64,000 nt of DNA from Utricularia gibba. Its lineage: Eukaryota > Streptophyta > Magnoliopsida > Lamiales > Lentibulariaceae. Of this stretch, positions 48,756 through 62,333 are shown piece by piece. The stretch lies in the NCBI GenBank assembly GCA_002189035.1, contig NEEC01000018.1, positions 1,116,001-1,180,000 of the forward strand, given 5' to 3'. The stretch's first letter is position 1. Each line of letters opens with the position of its first letter. The translations under genes and the position numbers were made by a program. The notes beneath the pieces were generated by a model. The model had not been told where the DNA came from, searched no databases, and was given only the letters and a program-made list of their open reading frames with translations.

Positions 48756-49099
48756 AATGGTATTGTAGGACAACTGTAGCTGTGTTTGAGTGTTGTTGCA
48801 TTGTAATTCAAACTTCAGGAGAAGTTTGAACGTTTAGCTGATGATTTCATTACCAAAATATAGGACCGGTTATCGTTTGCTAAGAAAAAGAAAGGGGAAA
48901 CTGGGATGGCCAATGAAGCCAATTTCACAGACTACAGCTAAAACAAAGTGGACCATGATTATGAAGCCTTGAAAACAAATAACACATTCCTCCCCTGCAC
49001 CTAGAAATTTTCTAGAAAAAAAATGAGATCAGAAAAAAAGAAAACAGATGCTACGAACACGATGAGGCTGCTTGCAAATCCATGTAAAGTTTAGTATGA
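48756..49099. other. Spacer between convergent genes
   Basis: Short 3' flanks of the two converging genes. Nothing else is seen. Confidence 0.4.
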
Positions 49100-52050
49100 T
49101 TATTTTCTTTCCACTAGTTTGAGAATGAAATCAGTGAAAATGTTCTCGTATTCAGGCATCTTTGCAAATCCTGCAAGCAAGCAGTTGATGTTATATGAAG
49201 GTTTATGGGATTTCAAGAGTCAAGAAGTACGAGACTAACCAGGGAAATAGTTGATATCAATGACATAATATACATCTTTTGTTCCATACTCACGAATTAT
49301 GTCTATGTTGAACAGCCGGAGCCCCTAGCATCACAACAGTATGGTTGGTTAACTTCAGCAACGAGAAATGGAACTTTATGAAAGCTGGTTTCAGTAGAAG
49401 ATAAACTTTTTACCATTCGGCGATGCACTTCTCTAGCAAGCATCTCAAGCAAAGGTTGGGGAGGTAGCTCTGCATAAAACCATTGGAGTTAGAGATGGGG
49501 GGGAGGGGTCAGACTTCAAAGAACCAATATTCGTGTATGTGGTGGATTAGTAGGCTAAGAATCAATAATCTGTATAAAAAAGAACTCAATCTAGCTTACC
49601 AGAGACAGAAGGATCAAGGTCAGCACCATCAGCAGATGCAGAAGCACAAGAAACCCGAGGAAATCGGAACACACCAGAAACTTTTGATAAATCGGACTTG
49701 GTTATGTCAGGCAGGGAGAAACGTTTGACAACATTAATGGACTCACCAACAATGAAAACCTTGAAGAGAACACCACCTGCCCAGACAACACACTTGGGAA
49801 CGAAGAAAAACTTAAAAATGGCAAATAATCATAACGCATACCATGATTTACGAACTCCTGCAGAACCACAGGAACTGGAAGTTCCAATAGGGAAAAATGA
49901 TCGTATGCAAGAAAGAGTTCATGTGACTTTGCACTTCCATCAACAACCAGAGGTTTAACAACTGTGAAAAGAAACTACAAAGTCCATGAAACTAAACCAA
50001 ATTCAAACCAAAAGTATCATCCAACAGATTACTTCCTTCACATAAAGAAGATATCATGAAACAAATGAAATAATTGTTTGTGACCCTTGATAGACAAATG
50101 ATTCCTCGCTAATCTAAGCACCAACATCTGACAGAAAATATATTTACATATATACAGTAGCTCATAGGAGTAGAATACTGAGAAATAGAAGATTCGGTCA
50201 CCTAGAGGGACTCCCAACCCAGCTTTAATAACTTCAGTTGCTACTGAGCTTGAACCTTCCGAAAGCACCAGCTGCTTGGGAACACATACTTTTCCTAGAA
50301 GAGTCATTACCGAGGCATGGCATGTCAAGAAACAAAGAGCTTGCAAAAAGAATGCGGAGTTTTCCAGTAAAACAGAAACAATAGAAAAAGTTTTGGGAAA
50401 TCTTTTTTCAGGGATAAAAGATGGAGGCACGAATACATAAGCATGGAGTTTATTCCTTCAAATCATTCAAGAGATTGGGTTATATCCTGTGTGTGCATTA
50501 TGAGAGAAATGTTGAATCATAGAGCAGGCAGTTTTCATTCAGCGAATACACAAAAAGAATGGATGATAGTTCGCAAGGTACCGTAACAATCTGGAAATTT
50601 CAGATCTCCAACCACCTCAAGCATTGTTTGACGATTGCTAACATATTGGATGGCATCAGGAGAGTCAACTACGATCACTTCGGGGTGTATCTTCTGATAT
50701 TCCTTAAGAATTGTAGAAATACAATGAGACAGGGGAAGAACGTAGCATATCATCCTAGAAAAAACATTTTCTTCAACTGAGATGGCACACGCTGTCAGCT
50801 CATTCATATGGGAAAAAAGTGACTCTCGAAGGTTTCCCAAGAAAAAATATAAACAATTCAGCCCTTCAGAAAAAAACAGTTACAGTTCGAAGCACAAACC
50901 TCAATAACTTGTGGCCAATCTTTTGATGTTAACTGCACAAAAAGATGATGCTAAATAAAAAAAATGCAAACACAAGGGACCAAAGGGAGATGATAATCTA
51001 TCCAAGCTAGAGTGAGTGGTGAGGATAAGGGAAGTTCCAAGAACCTTATTTAGAAGCATTCAAACCTTGTGTAAAATGACGTTAAATGGGCCTTGCTCTG
51101 ATAATGGTCTCTTTAGATCAATGGCAACAAAGTCAATACCCTTAACACTGCATCAAAAGTAGACACTTTTAAAGGCCGGAGCAACACATTTCAACTTAAA
51201 AACACTCATCAAAGAACTTTGCCTCAAACACAGGAAAGGAAAAAAATGGGCAATACGCTTCATTGCAAACCCATTATTCTCGTTTTCAACCAGATACATT
51301 ATGAGATCAACTCAAACCTTATGTCAGGAACAGATAACGGTGTTGCTTCCACTTTAAAATATGCTCAATCGTATTATGCCCAACAATTTTCCTACACTAT
51401 GGTTTCTGAGTTCCAGGTTATTTTATGGCTCGAAAGTCGGCATACCAAAGCAAAGGCACGATTTTAGTGTAAGGTAAAGGCACAAACTTTGGAATATTCC
51501 CCCAAAAGACGCATTACCTATTAATTTCCAATATTCCATCTCTGAACCATAAACATGCTTGAAAAGTCAAAACGAATAAAAACAAAAAAGGTCAGTGAGG
51601 CCCAGCAACCTCTGTCTGCACATTAAGCTTAATTTCATCAAGGCAAATCCTTTATATTGGCTTCAATCAATCCAAAACCAGAACTCCCCTCCAATTCACC
51701 TTGCTTCATAAGCCGAATAACAACAGAATTACAAGAATCAAAACTTTCACCTATCGATGACTTATTTTCCATGTATCAGCAAATCCACACAATGAAACAA
51801 TGGAAATATAGAAATCAACCACATAAGCAAGCAAATAGAAACACGTAAATGGGCATTAAAAAAAACCGGCGAAAATGTCCAATCAGTACCGGGCCAAGCA
51901 AATAAACTTGGGCTGCAAAAAGCTCTTCCTCTTCTTCGAAGTTAGAGCATACCCAACTACAATCCTCGGCGACGCGGCAGAAAGTTCCGATCCCTCCACC
52001 TCCTCTTCGGTCTCATCATCAACAATTGAACGCTGCCCCTTCAGTTTCAT
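49100..52050 (-). CDS. Inositol-tetrakisphosphate 1-kinase (inositol 1,3,4-trisphosphate 5/6-kinase)
   Basis: ATP-grasp kinase phosphorylating inositol tris- and tetrakisphosphates towards phytate. Plant members can also make the pyrophosphate InsP7. Ten exons: 52050-51890, 51147-51066, 50932-50900, 50702-50582, 50294-50202, 49961-49842, 49776-49600, 49469-49414, 49324-49240, 49170-49100. All are in phase and give 332 residues, normal for the family. Recognised blocks: VVGYALTSKKRKSFLQPK, DSPDAIQYVSNRQTML, VPKQLVL, VVKPLVVDGSAKSHELFLAY, VVLQEFVNHGGVLFKV, RLFNIDIIREYG and YVIDINYFPG. The Asp and Asn of the last block bind Mg-ATP. The start at 52050 (MKLKGQRSIVDDE) is the ATG nearest the conserved region. 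An in-frame ATG 34 codons upstream is less likely. The intron-rich structure resembles the plant ITPK2/3/4 type genes more than intron-poor ones, but subtype is not assigned. Confidence 0.93.
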
Positions 52051-52257
52051 ACCCACTCCGAATCCAAAACAGGAAAAAACGAACCCAATTACGGATTGAT
52101 GCTCCCCTTCCCCCTCCCCCCACCAATCAACACGAATCCCACTCCACCCCAAACACCCTACCCATTCATTCCTACCTTTCTGCCACTAATCCCAACAACA
52201 CACAACAGAAACATATGCACGGAACGAGTTGAAGATTTCCAAACACCCACGATATCT

Positions 52258-52274
52258 CGTATTTATATATACTG
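52258..52274 (-). promoter_or_regulatory. TATA box of the ITPK gene
   Basis: Minus-strand GTATATATAAATAC about 210 bases upstream of the chosen ATG. A pyrimidine/purine-rich leader (plus-strand CCCCTTCCCCC near 52103-52120) lies between. Confidence 0.45.
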
Positions 52275-53825
52275 ACGGAGGCAGCTCGGAATCTTCACGG
52301 AGCGTTCTCTCACCTTCACACCGCACATATCCCAAATTCCACTCAAATAAACTTCAAAAAGCTCACCATATTTAATTTCCATTAAATTAATATAATATCT
52401 AATCACCCTTAATAAATAAATAATTACAAAAATAAAAGGTGGACAGATGCCTTCAAACCAATGATTATCCAACTTTCCACTTACATATCAATTTTTATAT
52501 TTTTATTCATATACAAAATAATTTTGTTATTAAATAAGAACAATTTCTATTTTAAAAATAACATGAATTTGATGATATTTTTTATTCTTAAAGAAAAATA
52601 TATCAATATTTATTTTATTAAAAACACTTTTCTAAAATATTTTTCAATATTCATTATTAAAAAGTACCTTAATCTCATCAATTTTCCATTAAGATTCACA
52701 ATAACTCTTCTTTTTTGACAATTGAGACAATAAGATTCCATTTATTATAATTTTTTGAAAAGTATTTTTTAAAAAATAAAAACTTGTATTTTTATAATTT
52801 TTAAAAGTAATAAATATTTATAAATCTTTAATTTGTTTAAAGAAATCATTCTTATCGATAATAAAATTATTTTGAAAATAATTTAAATTTATATAGATTT
52901 TAATTCTGTCTTGGATTAAAAACTTGTGGGTGGATGCTGACTGGACATTTTTGCGGTGGTCCCACGTGGCCTCGTCTCCTATTCAGACAGGAGTTGCAGG
53001 AGGATTTGTGAAAGTGCCTCCTCCTTATCCCAAAACGTCATTTTCACCCCTTGCAATACCTAATGCTGGGCCCCACCAACACACTCAAGAAAAACATGCA
53101 ATTCCATTTTTGATCCTTTTTTTTTAGAATTAATCAATTTGGAGGTAGCTTGTGAAGCTTTCATTTATCTTGGTAGTTTAGATGTACGTCAGGACGGGGA
53201 CACGCGTGTCCGGATTCTTGACTCGGGGGTGTCGTGCGTCTGAGTCCATCTACGGGAATCCACCCCCTAAACGGAGATGTCGGAATGAGAAAACGTATCC
53301 ATATTCTTCGCACTTATTCCCAGATTGTGCTCCAGATCTTTGAAAACGACGCCGTTTGTAAAGACGTAGTTCTTTTTAGGACAAATAATTAGAAAAAAAG
53401 AAATTATATTAATTGGCGATATTTTGGAGCTTATTATTTATTTTTTAAAAAGAGATATTTTATTATAATTATAATTTATAATGTATTTGAATTATTTATA
53501 ATTTTAATAAATATGTATTATGTTGGTATTATTAAAATATTATTATGTATAATATAGTTGTTTATTTTTAATATTATTGTTATAAATATTATTATTTATA
53601 AGCAAACGGTCGTCATCTTCGATTTTTAGGCGAGTGGCTTCCGGCGGTGGACGATACGTGGCGACGAATATTCCCTGCTGTGTCTGGCGTGCACAGCGAA
53701 CTGGGAATCTTTTAACATGGAGCCCCGAAAATGTTGGCACTGAGATCTCTAAAGCTGTAGCTTTCTGGTCCCGGATACACCAACGCTGTTATCTTTGAAT
53801 TGTTAAAAGTTTTGATCGCGTGAGA
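52275..53825. other. AT-rich spacer
   Basis: Very AT-rich at 52480-52900. GC-richer at 52920-53380, which may be the old promoter of the pyruvate kinase relic. AT-rich again to 53600. No gene is recognised. Confidence 0.4.
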
Positions 53826-54952
53826 ATGACGGCGGCCGTGGGACGTTTCGGGGTGGAGTTGATTATGAGGAAAGGGGATGCCGATTTCAACAAGATGGTG
53901 TATGGGGTTCCGATATGTCAGCTGTTACCGTGTTCTAATGGTAGAAGATCCGGTTGTTTTAGTTCACGGGTTGTGAATAATCCAGTGACGCAATTGGGAG
54001 TGGAGAATGATGGGAAAGGGTTAGAGGGGATTGTGTAGTTTGATGTGGTTTCAGAGATGGAATTGAGAGATACTGGCATTCGGGGATTGAGGAAAACAAA
54101 GCTTGTGTGCACTATTGGGCCAGCGTGCAGCTCTTCTTATGATCTAGAGAAATAGGCCATGGCAGGAATGAATGTCGCTAGGCTTAATATCTGTCACAAT
54201 ACGCGAGAATGGCATCGGGGTGTGATCCGGAGGATCAAGAAATTGAATGAAAATGGGTATTGTGTGTCGTTGATGATTGACACTGAAGGAAGCGAGATAC
54301 ATGTGGTTGATGGCGCTTCTTCTTCTGTCAAATCAGAGGTTTGTTTTATGTTCTCTGGATAAATTTTCCCTTCTCACAGCATATCTTTTATGGCCTTTTA
54401 GGAGGCCTCCATTTGGTACTTCACTGCTGAAAAGTTTGAGGGTTCAATGCCCTTCACAATTCAAGCCACCTATGAAGGCCTCTCTGAAGGCTCATTGATA
54501 GATGAAAATGGAAGGCAACAGGTTTCTCTTGGTTGATGAACATTGCACTGTCTCTCCATTCAGGTATTCGACGGGGGCATGGCAACATTTGTAGTTGTTG
54601 AAACACTTGATAATGACCTGCGTTACAATTGCACAGACCCTGGCATCCTTTTCCCCCCTGCCAAGCTGAGCTTTTGGAGGGATGGATGCCTTTTGTCAAA
54701 GAACAATGAGTTACCAACGCTGTCAACAAAGCTAGAATGCGTTGATGTTCTTATGAACTTGCAGAGGCATTCATGTGTGTTGATTGAGCTTAGACAGTGG
54801 AACTCATTGCTGATATGCATACCATCCACATGACTGGTCTGACATTGAAATTGAGATTTCAGAAGGAACCGTTTTATTGCATTGCCATTTGTTAAAGATG
54901 CTGATGTTGTTGAACATCTGAAGCAGCATCTTTCCAAGAAGTCCAAGTAACC
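53826..54952 (+). pseudogene. Plastid-type pyruvate kinase pseudogene, 5' half only
   Basis: Intact relatives convert phosphoenolpyruvate and ADP to pyruvate and ATP in plastids. The remains read in order: an N-terminal region, [113 protein letters not shown] and a last block ending FVKDADVVEHLKQHLSKKSK. In-frame stops lie at 54036-54038 and 54153-54155, and several frame changes follow (near 54340, 54530 and 54760). Everything after the HLKxxL segment is absent: the catalytic MVARGDLGVE region and C-terminal domain. Residual introns show that it is a degraded genomic copy rather than a retrocopy. Confidence 0.9.
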
Positions 54953-55927
54953 AAGATTTTATATGCTATGTGTTTGTTAAGCCCTCCTCTTCCAAATGAG
55001 AATCCCTTTCCTGTAGGTGGAACTAATGTTTTTACATGCAGATTTTAACCAAGATTTTTGAACATCTCATGTCCTATATTTTGCAGGGAACAAACTGGAA
55101 CTAGAATGGTGCTCAATCTATATTGGGGAGTCACTTCTTTGGTCATTGATCTCTCAAAGAACATCCAAAAGAATGTCCATTGTTCCATTATATAAATATT
55201 TTAATAATTTCAACAATCGAGGTATTAACAAAATTATTATCTAAAGAAATAGAAGAAAAACTTTTTTTTTTAAAAAAACCCATAATATGATGTTATTTTT
55301 ATCAATATAAAAATCATTATACAATGATGTACATTTTTAAAAAGCTATAATACATTTATATAAATTAAAAATTATAATAATATAGCTTCATTATTACGAA
55401 CTTCCCAACCATTATAAATTAAATAAAAAGTATATTGTAAAGATTTAATATTAGAAATTAAAGAATTAAGTATGTTAGAATTTTATAACTCAAATTGAAC
55501 ATGTTTTAACATTTTATCAATCCTGAAATGGAGGTAGTTTAACTATTGACATACATGTAAGATCAATCATGTTAAATAGATACCCATTATAGAATTATTT
55601 AGAATTTAAAATCAATCAAATTGTGTGGATTCAAAATATAATATTTTAAAACCATTATGCCTAACTAAAAATAATTAAAGATAATGTGATAACAACAATA
55701 ATTAAGACCACAAAATTCGGTCACTTTTAATTCACATAAACTGTTTAGACTTGGAATATTAAAGGGACTGGAGGACCAAAATTTGTCAGATCTGAAAGAG
55801 TGAAACTTGGCGTGGCGGTGGTGTCATTTTATACAATCTGTCCTATTTTATTCCAGTGAAACTACATCTAAACGTATACTCTGACCCAAAAGTACAAGGG
55901 GAACAAGTTGGAAAGAACCAAAACTAT
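54953..55927. other. AT-rich spacer
   Basis: No remains of the missing kinase half are visible. The sequence is AT-rich to about 55760 and then belongs to the 3' flank of the F-box gene. Confidence 0.4.
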
Positions 55928-57481
55928 TCAAACAAAGCGGCTGTTGTTTCCACCAAGGCAACAAGGTGGAGAAATGGGATTTATTGGGTTGAGGCGCCGC
56001 CTCAGAATGCCACCTCCGACAGGCGGCGGGGCAACGTCGTAGTCACCGTTGATGATTCTAGGAGGCCATCGTGGTATCATGAACGGATTGGGGTACCATC
56101 TTCTGGGAAGGTGGTGATATATAGCTGGGAAAACCATTGGTCCTCTGGTTTCTACCAAAATTGCAGCTTTGCGTAAGGTCCATTCAGTAACAAATGCCCT
56201 CTTCCAAGTGAATTCAGGATCTTTTATTCGATCAGGGAACTCCTCCAGAAACTTGAGCTTCCACAAGTCGTCGTTCGACCCCAAATACCGAAGCTCGAGG
56301 CAGACAGAGATCACACTGGCTAGGTCAACAGCAGGCAGGGATTCTAAGATTTTCAGCTTGAGATCAGTTGGGAGGCGCATGAAGCATGGGGGAAGTTCTA
56401 AACCGGCTGCCTCACAGAGATCAATAGATAATGGCAGTGCTAGGGAATCTTTCAATGTTTTCCAGAACTTAAACACCTCTTTCTCAGAAGAAATGCCAGA
56501 AACTCTATCAACTTCAACAGAATTTTCTATATCCCAAGAGTTGGCCAATGCAATATTTAGGTAGGGGATTAATTTCCTCTCGTTCAGCTGCACCCTGTAC
56601 ACGTTTCTCGTCACTGAATCAAAATCTGAAGTCCCAAATATATTGATGAAATCTCCCAAACACTGAAATTTGAGAACTACAGTGTTGGTAGCATCTACCT
56701 GGGAAGCACCAGCAGCTTCAGGTAGAGTGTAATGCAACGCCAAACTGAACAATCGAGAAGACCAATCATTCTGGAAAGGGAGACCTTCCGAAACCATGTT
56801 CGCATCCTTATCAAATGCCACAAACCCAGACTCCAACATAACAGCATGAACCGCGAATATGATCAGCTTGTGATCCCTTGCACCATCATTGCTCAACTCC
56901 TCCGTCAATACTTGCTTTAGAAAACCAGGCACCGAAAAAGGCCTGCTTGATACGTCTGATGCAGCGATGGTTTCAGTATCCCCTTCATCGGTTTCCATCA
57001 TCCCCAAAGTTTCAGAATCCACAACTCTCTGTGCATCAGCCGATGTGTGCGAATTCTGGGCAGCGGGAGTGTCCGAATTAACGTGGGTTCTTCTATCTCT
57101 GTCATCCGTTGGCATTTTTCTCTGTGCCTCCACCGCGACAGAATCAAATCTGCGGTCAGCACGATGCGACGTCGGCCTTGCAGAGCATTCAGCAATCTCC
57201 GAATCCATCCGAGCCTGGGAATTCAAACCGACGCCCTCAGACTGATTCCCAAAGGAGAAAAAGATCAAATCCCCAGCAGCAACACCGAGGGATTGCAGAG
57301 ATTCTTCGCCGTCAGATTGGAGCTCGTCCTTGCGGTTGAGCGAGAGGCGAATAGAAGCAGGAGAGGGCGAATTGGGGAGGAAACCAGCGACAATCTGCTT
57401 GAACTGCGGTAAAGAACATGGATTTGGAACCTCGAGCTTTAGCGTTACCTTGGAATCGATGCATCTCAGTCTCAGCCTCAT
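55928..57481 (-). CDS. F-box protein, SKIP22-like
   Basis: Substrate-recognition subunit candidate for an SCF ubiquitin ligase. Single exon of 517 residues. The first 75 residues (MRLRLRCIDSKVTLKLEVPN...) look ubiquitin-like. Residues about 180-330 (LTEELSNDGARDHKLIIFAV, HAVMLESGFV, LHYTLPEA, VVLKFQCLGDFINIFG) resemble the PI31-type FP domain seen in SKIP22 and FBXO7 relatives. The F-box follows at about residues 378-425: MRLPTDLKLKILESLPAVDL, ASVISVCLELRYLGSNDDLW. The tail is Pro/Arg/Gly-rich (PPPVGGGILRRRLNP). Start chosen at the first ATG. Minus-strand neighbours are unrelated. Substrate unknown. Confidence 0.85.
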   Translation of the reverse strand: MRLRLRCIDSKVTLKLEVPNPCSLPQFKQIVAGFLPNSPSPASIRLSLNRKDELQSDGEESLQSLGVAAGDLIFFSFGNQSEGVGLNSQARMDSEIAECSARPTSHRADRRFDSVAVEAQRKMPTDDRDRRTHVNSDTPAAQNSHTSADAQRVVDSETLGMMETDEGDTETIAASDVSSRPFSVPGFLKQVLTEELSNDGARDHKLIIFAVHAVMLESGFVAFDKDANMVSEGLPFQNDWSSRLFSLALHYTLPEAAGASQVDATNTVVLKFQCLGDFINIFGTSDFDSVTRNVYRVQLNERKLIPYLNIALANSWDIENSVEVDRVSGISSEKEVFKFWKTLKDSLALPLSIDLCEAAGLELPPCFMRLPTDLKLKILESLPAVDLASVISVCLELRYLGSNDDLWKLKFLEEFPDRIKDPEFTWKRAFVTEWTLRKAAILVETRGPMVFPAIYHHLPRRWYPNPFMIPRWPPRIINGDYDVAPPPVGGGILRRRLNPINPISPPCCLGGNNSRFV

Positions 57482-60174
57482 CTTCTTCTCTTGCCAAACA
57501 AGTCACAGAGAATATCGAAAATAGAAAACCTGCTGTGCTTCATCCACATCAGTTTGGGGGAAATGGGGCAAATATCCCCAACTTTTTTTATTTTCTTTGC
57601 CATTTATATTAACTTTATAAACATTTTACTAATTATAAAAAAATTAGGTATTCTTTGTATTTTACTTCAACTTTATATTTTTCATATGTATATTCTTAAT
57701 AAAATTGCTAGATGTATTTTTTTATACATTAATATTGTTAATAATATATTTTGAATTTAAAATTTAAGATTTCAGTTTTAATAGTATTTGATATTTAATG
57801 TTTACCTTTTTTGGTTTTGGATTTAAGTTTTAAAATTTAAAATTTAATGATTTATAGTTTAAGATTTAGAATTTTATATTTTTAATTTTTATTTAAGATT
57901 TAAGATAAAAATTCTCTATATTATTATCCACTTAGGAAGTAAATTCAAGACAAAATTTGTATTATACTAATTGTAGAAAGATAATGACACAGTACCACAT
58001 CTTTATTTTTGTTTTGAAAAATATCACATACACGATAAAGATATTGCAAAATAACACTAATAAATATTAACTTATTCTTTTAATCATAAAATAATATTTA
58101 GAAAAACATAATATAAAAAATTACATAATATTTTTCATAAATATTTACACAAATATTCCAATGAAATATTTCATTTTATTTGCGTTTATTATTATTTTTA
58201 TTTTGTATTTGGATGATGTTAATTTATCATAGACATATGAAATTATTATTTTATGTATTTATTCTCATTTTTTTAATGAAAAAATTAAGAAGGTTCTAAA
58301 TTATTAAAATACTTTATTTGTATAGTATATAATACTATAAATTATAAAGATGAAATCAAATTAGAGACTACAAATTCACATAAAATTTATAAAGTTAAAG
58401 TTCAAAAGCAAGAATGTGATTACGAAAGTTAGTAAATATATCGATATCCATATTGTCATTCACAAAGATAAACTAATTATTTATACATATTTAAACTTTT
58501 AAGTAATATCTTATTTCATGTGAAGGCTTGTCATAAGTTTCGAATAAATCCAAGAGATAAATTAAGTTACGATTATTGAACATCTTTCTTGATGAATACT
58601 TACAACTTTCAGATTTATCCAGTATGAAACAAGCATCCAACACCTTTTCGAATTTCAATGATTCATGCAATGCCTCCCCCATGATGAGATACTACTCTTT
58701 TATCAAAAGATTTTTCTACTTCAAATAACTATATCTTTAGATATTCATTATATGAGGAATATCATTGGAATCATGACATAATCTCTTTCTTTATTGCACC
58801 AACCTCATTGTCGCATTTACATTTATCAATGTTCCTATCATCATCCATAATAATGACATTTCAATCGCAGATGAGACAACCATTGAAAAAATACTTTAGT
58901 TAGTCAAATGGTATGCAGTTTATTGTAACCATAAAACAAATGACATATTATTTTTTTATATAATATTTTAATTTCAATTATATATTTCTTGTATTTAAAT
59001 GTTTTAAAATATAATATATTCATAAAAAAATCAATGTTATATTTTAAAATATACCTATGTTGTATATTTATTTTATTTCAATTTTATTTTTCAATTTTGC
59101 ATCATATTTTATCATAAAGTTATTATATAAAGTAATTAAAAATTAAATTAAATCTACAATAAGGTAAAACAAAAATCAATTTTACTGAAAGAATAAAATA
59201 TAATTGATTTTTGTTGATAAGATAGCATATCTGTTGATTATATGATAAGGTTAATTTGCTTAAGGGATACATTCACAATTTACCTTATTTTTGAACTAGA
59301 ATTTTAGTTTAAATGTAAAAAAACAAAATGAATTTTTTATATCATATTTTATTTTTAATTATACAATTTTTCACTTGAAAGTTTCAAAAATATAATTTAT
59401 TCATATAGAATCAACATTGTAGCTTAAATTTTTATTATGATAAATAATTTAATAATATAATGAAAAAGTTTTAATATCTATTTTCACTTTTTGGTAAATT
59501 AAATAGTTTATTTATATATATTATTTTTATGTATGTCACAAGTATTTGATATTATATTAAATATACGTTTAAAGATAAAATTATATTATTCATGATTTTT
59601 CATTCTATTTTTACTTAATTATATTTTATTAAATTAATTTTTTACATTTTCACAATATAAAATATATTTTATTTTAATGCAAATAAATAATAACTTTGGA
59701 ATAAAATACTTATTTGTCTTATATAATAATTTCTTTTGATATAAACATATATTAATATTAAAATTTGTTATATAATCTAATTTTGATATTTCAACTTATC
59801 ATATGTTTGATATTTATTCATGAAATTTATTTCATTTTTTATTATTAATATAGTACTAAAATATTATTACAAAAATAATAAATCACATATTATTATTTTG
59901 GTAAGTAGCTTTTGTAATCTTTTAAAAAATGAATATTAATACACAATTTGATTAAATTATAAAGTTATTTCATTTACTCCTAATAAGGGTAAACCGCAAA
60001 TAAATTTTGTTAATAGATTAAAATGCAAATGCAATGATCTCACAAGGGTAAAAGATGACGCCCATCAGTTTGTTTTCCTGAATAATATCCGAACACGCCG
60101 AGTCGCCGAGTCGTATTATCGTATTGTAACCACATGGGCCGACATTTATATTTGGGTTTGGGCCTCTTTCAACC
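57482..60174. other. Long AT-rich spacer
   Basis: About 2.7 kb, overwhelmingly A/T (57600-60000). One minus-strand frame of 63 codons (58682-58491) looks accidental. No terminal repeats, target duplications or coding blocks were recognised. Confidence 0.5.
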
Positions 60175-61756
60175 ATGCGGGAGAGATGGGCGGTCCCTAA
60201 TTCGATTTCCGGCAGGTCATCTGCGGCGGAGGGGAATTTGTCGATGCTTACTCCTGTTTGTGTCTCCCGGCTGTTCGGACTGGGGACCGGATCTTCGCTG
60301 AATTTGAGTTCACGTGCATTTTCGGTGTCTACATCTGCAGAGTATTCTAACCAGTCGCGAGGAGGCCTCCCTCGCTTCTTCTCCGAGACTTTACCTTCTT
60401 CTAAGGTAGTGGTTAACATCTTGTTACTCAGAATTTTGTATGGCTTCCGAGATCTTTGATTTGCAGGGTGGTGTTGTGCGCGTCAAGGGTGACGAATTCT
60501 TTCACATTGTCAAGGTTCTGCGGCTTGGAGTTAACGCTAGGTACACGAAATATTTTATTGATTTGAATTTTCAGATACGTGATTCGAAGTTGGGTATTTT
60601 TCATTTCTGTGTAAGCATTTTGGAGCTTGTTCAATGTTTGGATACATCAGCTTTGTCTGGAATTTCTCCATTTGTTGTTTTGGAGTAGATTGTCTCATGT
60701 TTTATGCAAATGATTTCAGTTATCCTGTTTTTCGTACTTCAGGGTGGAGCTATTTAATGGTAATGGGGTTTTGGTTGAAGGACGCATAGACAATGTTGAT
60801 CATGGAGGTCTAGATTTTGAAGCTCTTGAGGATCCCAAAACTGTGCTCACTCAAACCGCACAGTGGCATGTCTTTGCTGCATTCGGTTAGTTTCTTCATA
60901 GGAATCAGCATTTTTCCTCCATGAGTTGCTCCTTGGATTTGTGCAAGATGCTTTGATTCCTTAGGCACTCTGAAGGGAGGTCGAGCCGATTGGCTGGTTG
61001 AGAAATGTACTGTATGTGTTTCAATTACTCTTGGTGTTTTGAATTTTTTTTATGATATCTCTTCTCTAAATTTATTTGCTGTAGGAGCTTGGAGCATCAA
61101 GTGTGACACCATTGTTAACTGAGCGATCTCATTCAGTGTCGGATAATCGGGTGGACAGACTGCAGCGCGTTGTGCTAGCTGCTACAAAACAATGTAATAT
61201 GTTGTCATAAACTTCTTTTCCCAGTTCATATAGTCTGAATTTTCACATTTTAAGGCTGTCCTGATTCATGTAGGTCAGAGGTTACACCAGATGACTTTGA
61301 AACCCCCCATCAAAATCGCTGACCTCCTCCCACTCGTAAGCATGAATCAATTCTGAATCCCACTTATTCTCATTCTGTTGCATTCATATTCAGACTCCCA
61401 TTTTTCTTACCGTGGACACAGATCTCCCAAACAAGGTTAGCTTTCGTAGGTGTTGCAGAAGCTCCTCCGATCTTCAACTCCCTGCTCTCTCTTAAGAAGC
61501 AAGCTTCCGGCTTGATCATTGTTGGACCAGAAGGCGGTAAGCAATGGACGCTTCTCCCTTCTTCTCTACCAAGCACAGCCATCATCTTCCTTTGAACTTT
61601 AGCTTGTGTACCGCAGACTTCACAGAGAAAGAGTCCAGCAGTATCATAAAAGCTGGAGCCACACCTTGTGGCCTCGGACCACATCGACTTCGCGTTGAAA
61701 CAGCCACGATCGCCCTCCTTTCAACACTGATGCTATGGTCTGATTCCCTGGAATAA
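60175..61756 (+). CDS. RsmE-type 16S rRNA (uracil-N3)-methyltransferase, probably organellar
   Basis: Bacterial RsmE methylates N3 of U1498 in 16S rRNA using S-adenosylmethionine. Plant copies are expected in plastids or mitochondria. Eight exons: 60175-60405, 60467-60540, 60743-60885, 60965-61011, 61085-61193, 61274-61335, 61422-61536, 61617-61756. All are in phase, giving 306 residues. The first 60 residues are Ser/Arg-rich with few acids, fitting a transit peptide. Family blocks: FFHIVKVLRLGVNARVELFN, GTLKGGRADWLVEKCTELGA, TKQCQRLHQM, GLIIVGPEGDFTEKE and the knot signature LGPHRLRVETATIALLS. The GPEG and LGxxxLRVETA motifs form the SPOUT-type SAM pocket. No defects seen. Confidence 0.92.
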
Positions 61757-62333
61757 GTTTATATCTCTCCACAATATACGTTTGCAAAGTAGCCTGTAAT
61801 CTTTGGTAAAATAGTCTTGTTTTATTTAAAATAATATTTTTATTTATTATTTATTCAATTTGATGTATAAATAGATTATTTCATAAATATAATCTATAAA
61901 TATAATTATTTTTATATGATAGAAACTTTATTTTTAATATAACTTTTTATAAAAAAATAAACATTTAATAAACAAAATTGTACATTTTAATACAGCTAAA
62001 TGCATTGATAGTTTTTTTATATGTATATAATTATTAAAATTTCATAATATTACCGGTAATAATATTTTTTTAATTAAATACATTCTAATTATAAAACTTC
62101 ACATCATCCAAAGGCATACCATTGTATATGATTAAATATTAATTTGTTTGATAATTTATTATGTTTTGAAACCGTCATTATAATATTAATTAAAATTTTA
62201 TTAATTAAGATTTTACATAATTTCTTAATAATACTTTTAATTTTAATTTTATAAAAAATAAGTTTATAATCATTATGAATCTAACCCACAACCATTAAAC
62301 ATAAATATCAAAATATAAATATTTAAGTTATGG
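61757..62333. other. AT-rich spacer
   Basis: 3' flank of the methyltransferase gene, then AT-rich sequence with no visible feature. Confidence 0.4.

Noticed and set aside
58491-58682. Small minus-strand frame in the long AT-rich spacer
   Set aside because: 63 codons, no recognisable motif, no promoter or splice context. Expected by chance.
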